Assembly: GCA_037953625.1 (NCBI GenBank)
Contig: CM075651.1
Span: 162,883,501 to 162,947,500, forward strand
Reading direction: 5' to 3'
DNA: 64,000 nucleotides
Origin: Crotalaria pallida
Taxonomy: Eukaryota > Streptophyta > Magnoliopsida > Fabales > Fabaceae
Shown piece after piece: positions 1-11,520 of this stretch. The notes beneath the pieces are model-generated. The model saw only the letters and a program-made list of their open reading frames with translations. It was not told where the DNA came from and did not search any database. Each line of letters starts with the position of its first letter. Position 1 is the stretch's first letter. Both the position numbers and the translations under genes were made by a program.

Positions 1-140
1 CTTATTTAATTTTTGTTTCATTCCCAATGCAACTTTCCTAAAATACATCTATTCTTTTATAAATTTGTGAAAATTAAATACAATCAACTAACCTCCTTAA
101 TAAGCACGAAATTAGTTACTTTTGCTTATCATTTAAGCCG
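1..140. mobile_element. MITE remnant, right part
   Basis: This stretch matches the right half of the MITE copies at 17343-17614 and 18124-18408 (shared phrases such as 'caatgcaactttcctaaaat' and 'tacaatcaactaacctcctt'). The left half lies outside the window. It is non-coding. Confidence 0.55.
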
Positions 141-207
141 AAGGGTGTATTTGCTCAACTTATTACAGGGAACTGTATAATTAAAAGGGTAGTTAGTAGT
201 ATTGAAA

Positions 208-1134
208 AGAGTTGTAGATTACAAACCCCACCTTATATCCCCAAACCCCAATTTTAAAAGTAAAATTATCATAATGTCTTAATTAAAAAAAACTAGAATA
301 TAAACCCCTCTTTTATCTCCAAACCCCAAATCCCTTTTCACCTTCCTAAAATTATCCATAAACCCCAAACCCCTTTTTTCATATATCCTGTTATAGAAAC
401 TTCCTACTCCTTATTTTCTTCAAAAAAAAAAAAAAACTTCTTCCTCTCCCTTTTATCACTCAACCTCTCTCTCTCCTTTCTCCAAAAGTAATAGTTTTTT
501 GGCATCCACTTTCATCAACGTCGACATCACTGGAGTAGTGTTCGTGTTGGCGATTGTCTTGCCACTAAAGTACCTTTTTTTTTAAACTAGACGTACGTTT
601 TCCGACTGTCCAGTCTCAGAAAACCAAATTCCAACTCGAGACTCTCGGAAATCATATATACAATAAAGTCAAATTATATTTTCCGAGATACGTGGGTCGG
701 AAATTTGATTTCCGAGAGTCCCGAGTCGGAAAACGTATGTCTAGTTTTTTTTTAAAAAAAAAACGTACCTTAGTGGCAACGCAATCGCCAACACGAACAC
801 TACTCCAGTGCTGCACCAAAATCTCGATGTTGATGAAAGTGGATGCCAAAAAACTATTATTTTTGGAGAAGGGAGAAAGAGAGGTTGAGTGATAAAAGGG
901 AGAGGAAGAGGTTTTTTTTAGAGAAAATAAGGAGTAGGAAATTTCTATAATAGGATATATGAAAAATGGGGTTTGGGGTTTATGGATAATTTTAGGAAGG
1001 TGAAAAGGGTTTTGGGGTTTGGGAATAAAAAAGGGGTTTGTATTCTAGTTTTTTTTTAATTAAGGCATTATGGTAATTTCACTTTTAAAATTGGGATTTG
1101 GGAATACAAGGTGGAGTTTGTAATCTACAACTCT
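208..1134. mobile_element. Foldback element with about 450-bp inverted arms
   Basis: The left arm, starting 'agagttgtagattacaaa', is repeated in reverse complement at the right end ('tttgtaatctacaactct'). The pairing continues inward almost to the centre near 665. The flanks read ATTGAAAA on the left and ATCGAAAA on the right, which may be a decayed target duplication. There is no convincing coding sequence. The arms contain C-rich phrases such as 'aaaccccaaacccc'. A Mutator-like or foldback origin is likely, but the superfamily is not proven. Confidence 0.75.
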
Positions 1135-1240
1135 ATCGAAAATTAACAACAATGATGAAAAGATCCACCCTTAAAGAGAATAGTAAGAAGATTCTAATGA
1201 GGATATTGATAAAAGTTTCACGGCGGTATATAAGAGTTTG

Positions 1241-2202
1241 GTTTAAATTTTGGTCCCCATTGTCGAAATTTTGATCCCTGTTTCGTATTTTTATTGACAA
1301 AATTTTGGTCCCCATTGTCGAATTTTGATCCCTATTTCATATTTTTATTAACAAAATTGCCCTCAGTACGTTTTAAATTTCCGTCTTTCAAAAGACGGAA
1401 ATATTCCGTGATAAATGATACAGAAATATTCCGTCCACTCCAATGATGAAAATTTTTCATCTGCATGCCGACAGAAATTTTCCGTCTTCATAGGGACGGA
1501 AACGTATATGTTTTAGATGTGGGCGAGCAACCTTGTGGGGGCATGTGCAAGTTTGGGAATAGTGGCTTCTCTCTTGGTTGCCATGTTGGGTCAAGCCAGA
1601 TACCTTTGTGTTATAGGAAGGGCCCGGCTGGTGCCCTCTTGGTTAGCCAAAGTGCACCCTTCAACAGGCACCCCATTGAATGCCACGCTTTGTTTGGGTA
1701 ATGAAAAAGAAAAAAGATTCATTTTTAGTCAATACATACTCTCTTCTCTTGTTCCAGCTTCTCCTTTCTCTCAGTGCATTAGGTTTCTCCATATCGTGGA
1801 AATTCAAGCAGCAGTGGTGGGGTTTGCCACTATTTGGTGGGCTCATGATCACAATCACAGCATCTTTTCAACACATGGTTCCTAGCCATGCCCAAGATGT
1901 TGATTGGTCGGTGCCATTTATGCCTTGGCCAGCTGCAATGTCTATTTGGTGGCTGAAGAAAATGATATTTTTCCGTGTAATATTTGATGGAAACTTACGC
2001 TTTCTCTAAAACATATACTGTTCCGTCTTTTTTCAGACGGAAAATTTCCGTCCCCGTACAGATGAAAAATTTTTATCACGTAATAGACGGAATATTTTTG
2101 TCTCTTGGAATACGGAAAATTAAAATGCACTGAGGCCAATTTTGTCCATGAAAATGCAAAATAAGGGCCAAAATTTTATCAATGGGGGCCAAAATTTAAA
2201 AC
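1241..2202. mobile_element. Long-TIR element carrying captured amino-acid-transporter exons
   Basis: Inverted repeats of roughly 270 bp (left about 1241-1510, right about 1990-2202) surround a central segment that resembles a host gene. Both arms contain several short inverted phrases with TTTCCGTC. The left arm also contains a local duplication: the phrase 'aaattttggtccccattgtc' occurs near 1246 and again near 1300. The outer ends are approximate because no clear target duplication was found. The layout is that of a Pack-MULE-like transduplicating element. Confidence 0.7.
1517..1975 (+). pseudogene. Captured fragment of a CAT6/7-type cationic amino-acid transporter
   Basis: Reading from 1517 gives a peptide containing MLGQARYLCVIGRARLVPSW followed by LAKVHPSTGTPLNATLCLG. 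This is the conserved cytoplasmic-loop region of plant CAT transporters (APC superfamily), closest in wording to the CAT6/CAT7 branch. The match ends at a GT (1698), and a polypyrimidine-AG follows at 1757. After it, another frame reads SALGFSISWKFKQQWWG and then VPFMPWPAAMSIW, which resembles the C-terminal membrane region of the same family. The exons in between are absent, the two parts are not in frame, and no complete transporter can be made. It is a captured gene piece inside the surrounding inverted repeats. Confidence 0.7.
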
Positions 2203-2388
2203 TCGGTAGGTTTTGACTGTTGGTTGGCTTTGGGTCCAAAAGTTAAGCAATGTCATTTATTAGGTCTATTTTTTTCAACCCAAAATCATTAAATAAGTTT
2301 TAGCTCTAGATGGTTACTGTCTTACTGATACCCGTTGAGTATTGTTCACCCCTAATAGTGGGGACAAGGCATTCGAAGATTTTTGTTA

Positions 2389-2673
2389 CTCCCTCCGGTC
2401 TTATATATATGACATATTATAGAAGCAATCTTTGGTCCTATATATAAGATATTTTGTATTTTCTATGCATCATTTATTGTTTTTTTCTCTTTTTTGCCCT
2501 TATTAAATGCATGTGTTTTTTGTTGTTCACTAATGAGTGTGAATTTTTCAAGAAAAGTTGAGAGGGTAAAATTGTAATATTACAATATATTCCCATAGAA
2601 TTCATAAAACTAACTACTTTTCTTGGTCCGAGGAATATGGTTAAGTATGTCCTATATATAGGACCGGATGAAG
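2389..2673. mobile_element. TA-flanked MITE, family A copy 1
   Basis: Terminal inverted repeats begin CTCCCTCCGGTC and end GGACCGGATGAAG, with TA on both sides, as in Stowaway/Tc1-mariner MITEs. It is non-coding. It is nearly identical to the copy at 3591-3875. Confidence 0.85.
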
Positions 2674-2751
2674 TATCTTCTTTTCACACTTTCATGGAGA
2701 ATGACAACAAATGTTCCAATATTCAAAATGAGAGTTTGGATTGAGAAATTA

Positions 2752-3035
2752 CTCTCTCGGTTATTTATCTGTCATATTTCAAACAAAACACATCCTTCAA
2801 AAAATTTAATCATTACTTGGATTCCAATACGTTAATTATGTTTTTTCTCACTTTACCCTTTCTCTCTCTGTAATCATTAATTTTTCTCCACTACTTACAT
2901 AAACCAAGACATATTAAATAGGGATAAACATGGAAAATAACATTTATTACACTCTTGAAATCCTTAATACGACAGATAATAAAAAATAAAATATCTTTCC
3001 ATAAATCGACAGATAATAAGGAACGGATGGAGGAG
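2752..3035. mobile_element. TA-flanked MITE, family C
   Basis: The left end CTCTCTCGGTTATTTATCTG pairs with the right end, which carries CAGATAATAAGGAACGGATG and then GAGGAG. TA lies on both sides. It shares sequence with the element at 17753-18032. Confidence 0.75.
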
Positions 3036-3590
3036 TATATTTCCACTAGTACAATTAAATTAATTGAAAAGAGACTACTTTCTATTTGCATAAGAAGTTG
3101 TCCTTGTGGGGATGGTGGGGACAATGCTTCTTTTTCTAAGCTCACGAGTCCTCGACAAGCTCCATCCATTTTTAAATAGGTTTAGTTGTACTGATTTTTC
3201 AATTTGATTGATTTGATAAATTTAATATCTTTTTATTACTTACATCCATTCTCTTCCATTTTCAAACCTTGATCAATCAACTTTGGCCATCCAAAATCTT
3301 GATTACTCTATTGTTGATTTTTTTTTCAATTTCTTTTTGTACTGTGTTCGTGTTATTTGTTCAAATATAATTATCTATGAGTTGTGAGTGCTATCCAAAC
3401 AATTAAAAAAAAATCAAAAAAGTTACATTGAAAAAAGTTACGCATTGAGACTTATTATAAAAATATCACTTTTTTGTTTTTATGGCTGAAAGAGAAATAT
3501 ACTACCAGGATATAATGATGATAGATGCTACAAATGAAATTGAAGGCGTTTGAGGATTAAAAATATACTACTACATAGGGCTTTTTATTA

Positions 3591-3875
3591 CTCCCTCCGG
3601 TCCTATATATAGGACATATTCTAGAAGCAATCTTTGGTCTTATATATAAGACATTTTGTATTTTCTATGCATCATTTATTGTTTTTTCTCTTTTTTGCCC
3701 TTATTAAATGCATGTGTTTTTTTGTTGTTCATTAATGAGTGTGAATTTTTCAAGAAAAGTTGAGAGGGTAAAATTGTAATGTTACAATATATTCTCATAG
3801 AATTCATAAAACTAACTACTTTTCTTGGTCCGAGGAATATGGTTAAGTATGTCTTATATATAGGACCGGAGGGAG
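3591..3875. mobile_element. TA-flanked MITE, family A copy 2
   Basis: The ends are CTCCCTCCGGTCC and GGACCGGAGGGAG, with TA flanks. It is very similar along its length to 2389-2673, so the two are recent sister copies. Both 285-bp copies lie in the same orientation, about 1.2 kb apart. Confidence 0.88.
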
Positions 3876-3879
3876 TATT

Positions 3880-5200
3880 AAAAAAAAAAAAACAACAAAT
3901 CCAAGAGAATATTGAGGAAGATAAAGAGGTTGATACTCGTAGGCGTTTAAAGGATGAAGGAATATAAAGAATGAACGAGAAAGAAGGCGTTTGAAAATGG
4001 CTATGGATATCTGAAAAAGTGTATAACAAATATTATAAAAAAAAACGAGTATAAATAATAAAGTATTGAGTGTTAATAATTTTTTTTAATAAATATACTT
4101 CCTTTGTTTTTTATTATCTAACATTTTTTGAAGAAACTTTTTTGTTTTTATTTATTTGTCAAATTTAGAAATTCAAGAGTATGATAAATTATATTTTTCA
4201 TGTTTACCCTTATTTAATGGGATATTTGTTTACATAAGTAGCGAAAAAAGTAATGATTATAGAAAGAGAAAAAATATATTAGGAAAAATATAATTAATTT
4301 ATTGAAAATCAAAATAATCATTATATTTCTTAAAAAAATATTTTTTTAATAAGACAAATAAATAGGTACAATTTTGTAAGTGTGTCGCATGTGAATTTCA
4401 AAAACTGGTTGAAGTGTAATATACTAGTAGTAAATTTATTGATAATTTGAGGTATAATTTCAAATTTACTCTTAATTATTATGACACATAATAAAAGCAT
4501 ATACTTTAATAAAGAGAGTTAAAAGGTTTTTTTTTTAAAAAAAAAAAATTAGTTATTGATATAGATCAATAAAGTAAATAAGATATTTATGAAGAATGAT
4601 CGATTCGTTCATGTCAAGTAGTTAAATTAAATTAATCTTTTTATCACTCATATTTTTTATATCAAATCAAATTTAATCAAATCAATCGTTGGATTTAAAG
4701 TTTTTATTATGTGGTTGTGTATATCAAATTTTATAAAAATCCAAAATTATCTAATACTTCATTTATATATGTCACAATTAATGAAATATACTATGTATTT
4801 TTTTTTTACTCCCACATCGTCTGTCTCACAATATGTTGTATGATTTAAATACATGTTGAGTTACTTCACTCATTGCCAATTGATTTTGAGATAAAACCCT
4901 ATGTCGTAAAAATATATGAAAACATAGCTATTTTTAGATGACATATAGTTAATAAATAATAAATGAATCAGAAAAATTCACATTGAATAAAAAATTATAA
5001 ACGATATAAAAGTTAACATAATTTAAGTTAAGGTAAATAGATCAAACCTCAAGACAAGGTTCAAAACAAATTTATTTAAAATTTGGAATAGTTGTGAAAC
5101 TGACCTCGTATTTAAGATTCAACACCCGAATTCGAACCCGTGATAATAGAGTTCACCTAAGGCTAGAAGTATCATCCATTTCGACTTCGTGCGTCTAACT
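3880..5200. other. AT-rich intergenic stretch
   Basis: No gene is visible. A decayed family C MITE probably lies at about 4097-4395, with eroded ends. The remainder is AT-rich sequence without a recognisable domain, RNA gene or long repeat. Confidence 0.6.
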
Positions 5201-5218
5201 AGTTTTGGTACAATTCTT

Positions 5219-5758
5219 AAACTTTTACACGTCCCACCCCTCCTCCTCCTCCTGTTTGTGCTATTTCTTGACAGGGAGAGGAAGATCTGTCTCTTCCGTT
5301 CTTTTGGGAAAGGGTGCGAATTTGTTTTTCCCTCAGTTTATGTGGATTTTGTCTTGCCTTTATGCATGTTCTTTTTTTTTTTGTGTAAAGAGATGTCTCT
5401 GGATAATTTCTACTTTCCATATGGTTATCCTTTTTGCTCCAATAATTGGAAGGCTACTCGTCGAGACAGATCTCCCTTTGCCTAATGTTGATTTGGCTAA
5501 TGTTCAACGGCTCTCTCGTTTTAGATATGAGATTTCATGTCGCCGAACTGAGCTTAGTCCTAGCATCAATGAGATTGTTATATTGGAATTAAAGATTATT
5601 AAATCTCCTGTTAGAGTCCGGTTTTGGCAGTTGCTGATGATCCATGTCCACATGAAGAGTTTGTTGTTACATTGTATTTGCTTTTCCCTTTAACTAATAT
5701 TAGTATGATATTTTTTGTATATATGAATAAAATACACATTTCCCTTTAAAAAAAAACA
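5219..5758 (+). mobile_element. Retroposed sequence with poly(A) tail and 18-bp target duplication
   Basis: The insert lies between AGTTTTGGTACAATTCTT (5201-5218) and AGTTTTGGTCCAATTCTT (5759-5776), an 18-bp duplication with one mismatch. It ends in an A tract, and ATGAATAAAAT (AATAAA signal) lies about 25 bases before that tract. These are marks of L1-type retroposition of a polyadenylated transcript. The longest open reading frame (5205-5693) has no recognised domain. It could be a processed pseudogene fragment or the 3' end of a non-LTR element. Confidence 0.75.
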
Positions 5759-5776
5759 AGTTTTGGTCCAATTCTT

Positions 5777-7207
5777 TTTTCAAAAAAATTTAAATTATGT
5801 TTATTAAGCAAATTAGTTGTTTGTATTTATTTATTTTTTTAAATTATTAAAAAATAAAGATATTTTAGAAAAATAAGATTGATAATGTAACATAAATTAA
5901 ATGAAATAACCAATTTCTATAAATGATATAAAAAACAACATTAAAATGAAATAAAATTTAAAAAAATTAGTTAATTTTTCTTATATTTTAAATAATTTTT
6001 TTTTCTTATATTGCAATGTGAAAAGAATATTTGTTCATGCTAATAAAACTCAAAGTGAAAGAGTTCCTAATGTATATCAAAATTAATTAGTACTGTACAA
6101 TTCTATATATCATTTATGATAATTTGGTAGAACTCTTTAACAACACTAATGACTCATGCTACGATCATCTTCAACATGGTTCAGATCTCAACGGCGCTCA
6201 ACCTACAGGAATATGGTAGGTTATTACACGAAAAATTTTCGTAAATTGGTTTAAGTCTAATTGCTTCAATGCAAGTGTTCTTATTTTGCGGGAAATCTCA
6301 TCGTCATTACCATACATTGATAACTCTGATGGGCAATCCCGCTTCCAAGTCATAGCCTGCAAATTGCCGAATAGAGAACAACCACTCCCGAAGAAGCGAC
6401 AGGCTCATACCACCGAAATGAGATTCGAACATGTGTCCTTGCAAATCGAAGACTTATTTATTTTCTTAGGTTTATTTATGTTTTTGTCATTTAAAGTTCA
6501 ATTTTTTTTTATTTAAAGTTATTTTGATCGGGGATTAGACATAATATTTCAAACATAATTTTGGCTTTGATTCTCGTCGATAGAAGAAAAAATATGTTAC
6601 CCGCCGATGAAACTAACGAAACACACCATATTAATAACAACCAACATGATGTGAGGTAGAGTTAAATAGACGATGTAACATGCATGATTAATTTTGTGTA
6701 TTAAACCGTTTTGCATATGGAATTATTTTGTATTTGTAGGTCTGTACCATGCACGTTATATCACTTATTTGAAGTCATGTCACATCATATCACGTGGCTA
6801 CTAATGTGATGTTCCGCTAACTACATTAGCAAATAACAACAGATATTTCCTAACGAAAACGATCAACACCAAATCATATGAAAATTTAAGAACTAGTCCA
6901 AATCAAAATTAATTTTAAGGAAAAAACCGAAACATTCTGAAATTTTAGAGATTAAAGAAATAAAATAAGTTGTTTTATTGTATAGATATGCATAAGCATG
7001 ACCTCTCCATTGAAGTTTTCAAACAAATATAACAATAAAATCCAAATAAAATAATTAAGCTAACAATTGGATGCAAGTTTCACTTGTATAATACCATCAT
7101 CAACAACATAATTATTATTATATAGCAGTAAAATAACATATAAAAATAGTAATAACCAGTAACCAACTAATAAACCAATTATCAGTTTTTCACAACTCTG
7201 CTCCTCC
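5777..7207. other. Intergenic DNA downstream of the P450 gene
   Basis: No gene is visible. About 6160-6510 is less AT-rich, with a tRNA-promoter-like phrase 'gagattcgaacatgtgtcc' near 6420, possibly an old SINE in reverse orientation. About 6950-7207 would hold the 3' untranslated region of the P450 gene. Confidence 0.5.
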
Positions 7208-8782
7208 TCATTGTGCTGCTGCTGATGATCTTCTTGCCTTAATTGTTGCTCTTAGAGGCTCCTTCATCACCACAGTAAACTCATACTTTCCACTAAAATC
7301 CAATTTTTTACCTTGTGGATAAGCACTCCACTCAAATTCCTGCACCATCCTAGCAATCATAAGATGAACATGCAGTGTTGCCATACTCAAACCAGGACAG
7401 ATCCTTCTCCCTATCCCAAATGGCATCATCCTAACTTCCCTCACTCCGGTCATATCCGCGTCTTCGCCTCCGCTAATGAACCGATCCGGATCGAATTTCT
7501 CCGGGTTAGACCACATCTTAGGGTCCTTTCCAATAGCTGGCAGAAATATCTCTACATTAGCATCAGTAGGAATGTCATAACCTGCCAATGTTGTTGGTTC
7601 AGTCACTGCATGAGTGAGTGAAATATATGTTGGTGGATGCTTCCTTAGAAGCTCTTTAACCACAGCATGCAAATAAGGCATTCTCTCAACATCCTTATCT
7701 TCAACCCTTCTGTCTCCAACAATTTCCTTAATCTCCTCAAACAGCTTTGTCTGGATGTCAGGGTTTGTAATCAGCTGTGCTATCCCCCATTCAACTGCAG
7801 TAGCTGTTGTGTCTGTTCCACCATTTAGAAACTCAGAACAAAGGGTCACTAATTCAGCATTTGATGGTGCTGATTTCCTCCCTTCAACTTTGAGATCAAA
7901 GAGTGTGTCCAAGTAAGAAAATGATGTGGCATTGTGATCTGAACCTGGTTTTGAAATAGCTCTCCTTCTTTGTTCTATAAAAGGGACTACGAACTCAATT
8001 TGCTGTTTTCTAACTTCCAATGCTCTTTTCTTCTGCTTTGTGAAAAATGGCCTTAGAATTGGAACATAGTCATCGATTCTTGGGTCAACAGTGGCAAGCA
8101 CAAGTTTCATCATTTGATCAATTTTCTCAACTGTTTTCTCATCCATTTCAAGACCAAAACACATGGAAACCAGTATGCAGAACACTGCAAACCTTGCATC
8201 TTTGAGAACCCAAACAACTCCATTGTTTGCTTCAGCTTCAGAACTGAGCCTGTTGATGAGTTTGTCCATTGCTCTGAGTCTCACAGCACGAAACTCTTTG
8301 AGTCTGGTTGAGCTCAGCATGTTCTGCACCATGTTTTTCCTCAGTGATCTCCAAACTGGGCCATAAGTTGCAGCATTCACAGTGAACTTGTTCTCACTGA
8401 AGACATTCCTTGTTGGAGTTTCTCTTGGCCTGCTTGCAAAGATTGCACCCTTTTCAATCAGTGCCTCATGGATCAGCTTCTCATCACTGATGATGATCAT
8501 AGTTCTTGTACCAAACTTGAGGGAAAAGATAGGTCCATATTTTTGTATGTTGTCATTGACATACTCAAAGAAAGGTTTACCTGACCTTGCAAATTGGAAA
8601 ATGTTGCCAACAATAGGCCAACCATGTGGACCAGGAGGGAGATTGAGCTTCTTGGATTTGGTTTTATTATGTGTGAGGAAGAAAATAAGGAAAGAAATGA
8701 GGAATGCTAGGAATGAGAAGAAGAGATGGTGGGGAGAGAAAAGAGAAGTTAAGGAGATTGATGAAGAGAAGGTGGGAGACAT
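7208..8782 (-). CDS. CYP77A: Cytochrome P450, CYP77A subfamily
   Basis: This is an intronless P450 of 524 residues, the usual length for CYP77A. It has an N-terminal hydrophobic anchor (about residues 5-35) followed by the proline-rich hinge LPPGPHGWP. It also shows the I-helix motif GGTDTT (321-326), the K-helix E377-x-x-R380, the PDRF region (about 432-435) and the heme loop FGIGRRICPG with the heme-ligand cysteine at 462. The phrase VDPRIDDYVPILRPFF is characteristic of CYP77A. CYP77A enzymes oxidise fatty acids (in-chain hydroxylation or epoxidation) at the endoplasmic reticulum and contribute to cutin. The substrate here is inferred. An in-frame ATG 78 bases upstream (8860) exists, but the start at 8782 gives the normal P450 N-terminus. 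All catalytic residues are present. Confidence 0.95.
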   Translation of the reverse strand: MSPTFSSSISLTSLFSPHHLFFSFLAFLISFLIFFLTHNKTKSKKLNLPPGPHGWPIVGNIFQFARSGKPFFEYVNDNIQKYGPIFSLKFGTRTMIIISDEKLIHEALIEKGAIFASRPRETPTRNVFSENKFTVNAATYGPVWRSLRKNMVQNMLSSTRLKEFRAVRLRAMDKLINRLSSEAEANNGVVWVLKDARFAVFCILVSMCFGLEMDEKTVEKIDQMMKLVLATVDPRIDDYVPILRPFFTKQKKRALEVRKQQIEFVVPFIEQRRRAISKPGSDHNATSFSYLDTLFDLKVEGRKSAPSNAELVTLCSEFLNGGTDTTATAVEWGIAQLITNPDIQTKLFEEIKEIVGDRRVEDKDVERMPYLHAVVKELLRKHPPTYISLTHAVTEPTTLAGYDIPTDANVEIFLPAIGKDPKMWSNPEKFDPDRFISGGEDADMTGVREVRMMPFGIGRRICPGLSMATLHVHLMIARMVQEFEWSAYPQGKKLDFSGKYEFTVVMKEPLRATIKARRSSAAAQ

Positions 8783-9349
8783 TTCAATATTTTTTTTTGA
8801 GATAAGATGAAAAGGAGAAGTGAAAGGAGGAAGCGGTGGTTCAGTGAGTAGGGGACACATAGATGGTATAGAAATATTAGGGGGAAGCCAGCTGCATGAA
8901 ATTGCTGTTGAGGTTTAATTAAAGCACTTTCACAGTGTTGCACTAGAATACAAGAGGTAATTGAGCTAGCTTGTACTAAACTTTGCAAAATACTCTACAT
9001 TAATCAGCTTAAAGATTTTTCTAACAATACAAAAGTTAGTTTCTGTGACATTTTTTACTCAGATAAAACTTAAATAACACTTGTGAGTTGTGACAATATT
9101 ATGAATAAAATAATTTTGTAGATTGATTTGCTAAAATCTTGTTAACAAGTGCCTTAAGATATTGTAAGGGCATTTGTTAAAGTTATTAGTATTAGAAAAT
9201 AAATCATAAGTGGACATAATACAAAAAATTACACATTTTTATGCATTTTCACTATATTTAGCTTCTTAACAAATGTCCTTGGGACACTTGTTCATATTTG
9301 TCATCATTAATATTAGTACTCATATTATTTTTGTATGTCAAAAATAAGA
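8783..9349. other. P450 promoter region with small inverted-repeat element
   Basis: This is the upstream region of the P450 gene. About 9129-9305 resembles a short MITE with ends related to 'gttaacaagtgcc', a motif family also seen at 19189-19350, 36015-36437 and 42744-42890. No other gene is visible. Confidence 0.45.
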
Positions 9350-9358
9350 AAAAAATAA

Positions 9359-9722
9359 GGCTTAATTATGTCACAAGTCCTTGAAGTTTGGGGTATTTTT
9401 GTCAGATAACCTTATTATTTTTTCGATGTCTGACTCCCCGTAGTTACTTCTGGGTTTGTCATATACCTAAACATCGCATTCCTGGTCAGGTAGGCACGTG
9501 GTGCCCTGTGGGCGAAGTTCCTTTTTTTTGTTTAAATTAAAAACCTAAAAAACTTAAATATTTTATATTTTTAGTTAAATATTACATGTCAGCAAAATTG
9601 GCCAGAATTGGTAGTAGAGGTATATGACAAACCCAGAAGTAACTTCGGGGAGTCAGACATTGAAAAAATAGGAATAAGGGTATATGACAAAAGTACCCCA
9701 AATTTGACATAATAATTAAGCC
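9359..9722. mobile_element. Mutator-like foldback MITE, 364 bp
   Basis: The terminal inverted repeat starts GGCTTAATTATGTCA on the left and is mirrored by 'tgacataataattaagcc' on the right. The arms pair over more than 100 bp. The flanking 9-mers, AAAAAATAA and AAAAAATAT, agree at 8 positions, fitting the 9-bp duplication of Mutator-like elements. It is non-coding. Confidence 0.7.
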
Positions 9723-9806
9723 AAAAAATATATTTTATTAATAGTTTTAAGTATAAGCAAAAATTAAATAATTTTATATACTCAATTTAATTATTCCTAA
9801 AATATA

Positions 9807-10085
9807 TTCCCTCTGACTTGAAATATAAGGAAAAAAACATCATTATCTTGGTTTAAAATATAAGCAAAACAAACCAACTTTCTTAAATTTTATTTCATTC
9901 ACAATGCTACTTTCCTAAAATATCCCTAGAAAATTGTAATCTTATTTAATTTTTGTTTCATTCTCAATGCAACTTTCTTAAAATACCTCTATATTTTTAT
10001 AAATTTAAAAAAATTAAATAGAATCAACTAACATTCTTAATAAACATAAAATTAATTAATGTTGTTTATAATTTGAGCGAGAAAA
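9807..10085. mobile_element. Decayed TA-flanked MITE, family B
   Basis: The left end resembles CTCCCTCTGACTTGAAATATAAG. The body shares the family B phrases 'tcattctcaatgcaacttt' and 'gaatcaactaaca'. The right end is eroded. Confidence 0.55.
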
Positions 10086-10679
10086 TACTCAATTTAACTT
10101 TATAAGGCAGTTTTACCATTGTGTTGGGATGGTTGAGCAGTGGTAAAAAGGGTGTGATATAGGGATTGTAATCATGATTGTAGTTAATGGATTCAACTAA
10201 ATTGGTTGAACCGCACTTGTTGATAGGTGGCAAAGTTGTTGTAGGGAAAATTTATGACTAAGGAGAGGCAAAACAAATGGCTTGGCCCGCAGTTTCAAGG
10301 GACATGAATTTAAAGGCAACGGAATAGAAGTCAAAATTTCCTGACAAGAGTAGTTGCAAATCGTGGAGTAAGTGTGAAGGTCAACTCATATGGCCTTTTC
10401 TTCAGCAGCAACGATTTTCATTTCAATCGTAGATTGTCAGTGAAATAATGTTTGGAACACAATGCTTTGTTACACATCACCTCTTGTTGCATATTAAAAG
10501 TGTTAAAAAAATTGGAGTGAGGTTGACTATAATAAATATTAAATTATATAAAAACTACAGTATGGTACTACTACAAATCTTCAACTGATTATTAGACTTG
10601 ACAAATGAATGGTTAGTATCTGCTCCATATATAACTATGTGAAAATTTGTTTGGCAAAAAATAATTTGTATTATTTTTA
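10086..10679. other. Intergenic DNA
   Basis: About 10100-10450 is less AT-rich than its surroundings, but no domain, RNA gene or repeat was recognised in it. Confidence 0.5.
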
Positions 10680-11457
10680 GGCTTATTTAGGGTTTTGATT
10701 CCTGAAAATTGGGAGTGTTTTGATTTTGGTTTATGAAAATTTTTTTGATCTTGACTCATCCTTAATTGTTTTAAAAATTTGGTTTTAGTCCATGTCGTTA
10801 TGAAAAATTCTTTAATTGCTGATGTAGTTAACGAAACACCACATCAGCACGTGTGCAAGTATTGCATGTCACCGATAGGATGATGTGAATGATCCGGACC
10901 CACAAAAACAGAAGGGTCATAGCCCAATCCACAAACACATTTTGGTTTGGCTATGACCCTTTTGCTCATGTGGGTTCGGATCATTCACGTTATCTACCAT
11001 GACATTCCATACTTGCATACGTGTATGTTGATGTGGCGTTCCGTTAGCTATGTCAGTATTTAACGGATTTTTCTTAACAACAACGACTAAAACCAAATTT
11101 TTAAAACAATTAAGTTAAGGTCAAAAAAACTTCAAGCGACCAAAATCAAAACACTCTCAACTTTCAGGTACTAAATACTCCCTCCGTCCCTAAATATAAA
11201 ATGGGGGATTTCACATTCATTAAGAAAGTGGAATAATTTAGTTAATTGTATTGGAAATGTGAACTTTTGATATGTAATTTCAAAATTACCCCTATTAATA
11301 TTATTGGAAATCTAAAAAGTGTTAAATAAATAGGGGTGTTTGTGGAAAAATGTAATTAATGATCATTGAAAATTTGGTATGAGGCTTTATAGATATGGAC
11401 AAAATAAAAGTGTGAGGAGGGTTTTATATTTAGGGACGGAGGTAGTACATAAATAAG

Positions 11458-11459
<2 letters not shown>
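10680..11459. mobile_element. Mutator-like foldback element with nested MITE
   Basis: The inverted ends are GGCTTATTTAGGG on the left and TAAATAAGCC on the right. The arms pair inward to a centre near 10940. It is the same family as 14560-15069. The right arm is interrupted by the TA-flanked MITE at 11178-11445. The flanking 9-mers TTATTTTTA and TTATATATA agree at 7 positions; the right flank has been overgrown by an AT microsatellite. Confidence 0.75.
11178..11445. mobile_element. TA-flanked MITE, family D, nested
   Basis: The ends are CTCCCTCCGTCCC and GGGACGGAGGTAG with TA flanks. It sits inside the right arm of the 10680-11459 element; the related element at 14560-15069 lacks it, which confirms it as a later insertion. 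Confidence 0.85.

Positions 11460-11460
<1 letters not shown>

Positions 11461-11508
<48 letters not shown>
11461..11508. repeat. AT microsatellite
   Basis: An uninterrupted TA dinucleotide run of about 48 bases between the foldback element and the LINE remnant. Confidence 0.95.
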
Positions 11509-11516
<8 letters not shown>

Positions 11517-11520
11517 TAAG

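Noticed and set aside
300..1020. Telomere-like C-rich repeats (aaaccccaaacccc)
   Set aside because: They are irregular, not the plant CCCTAAA unit, and are explained as the arms of a foldback element.
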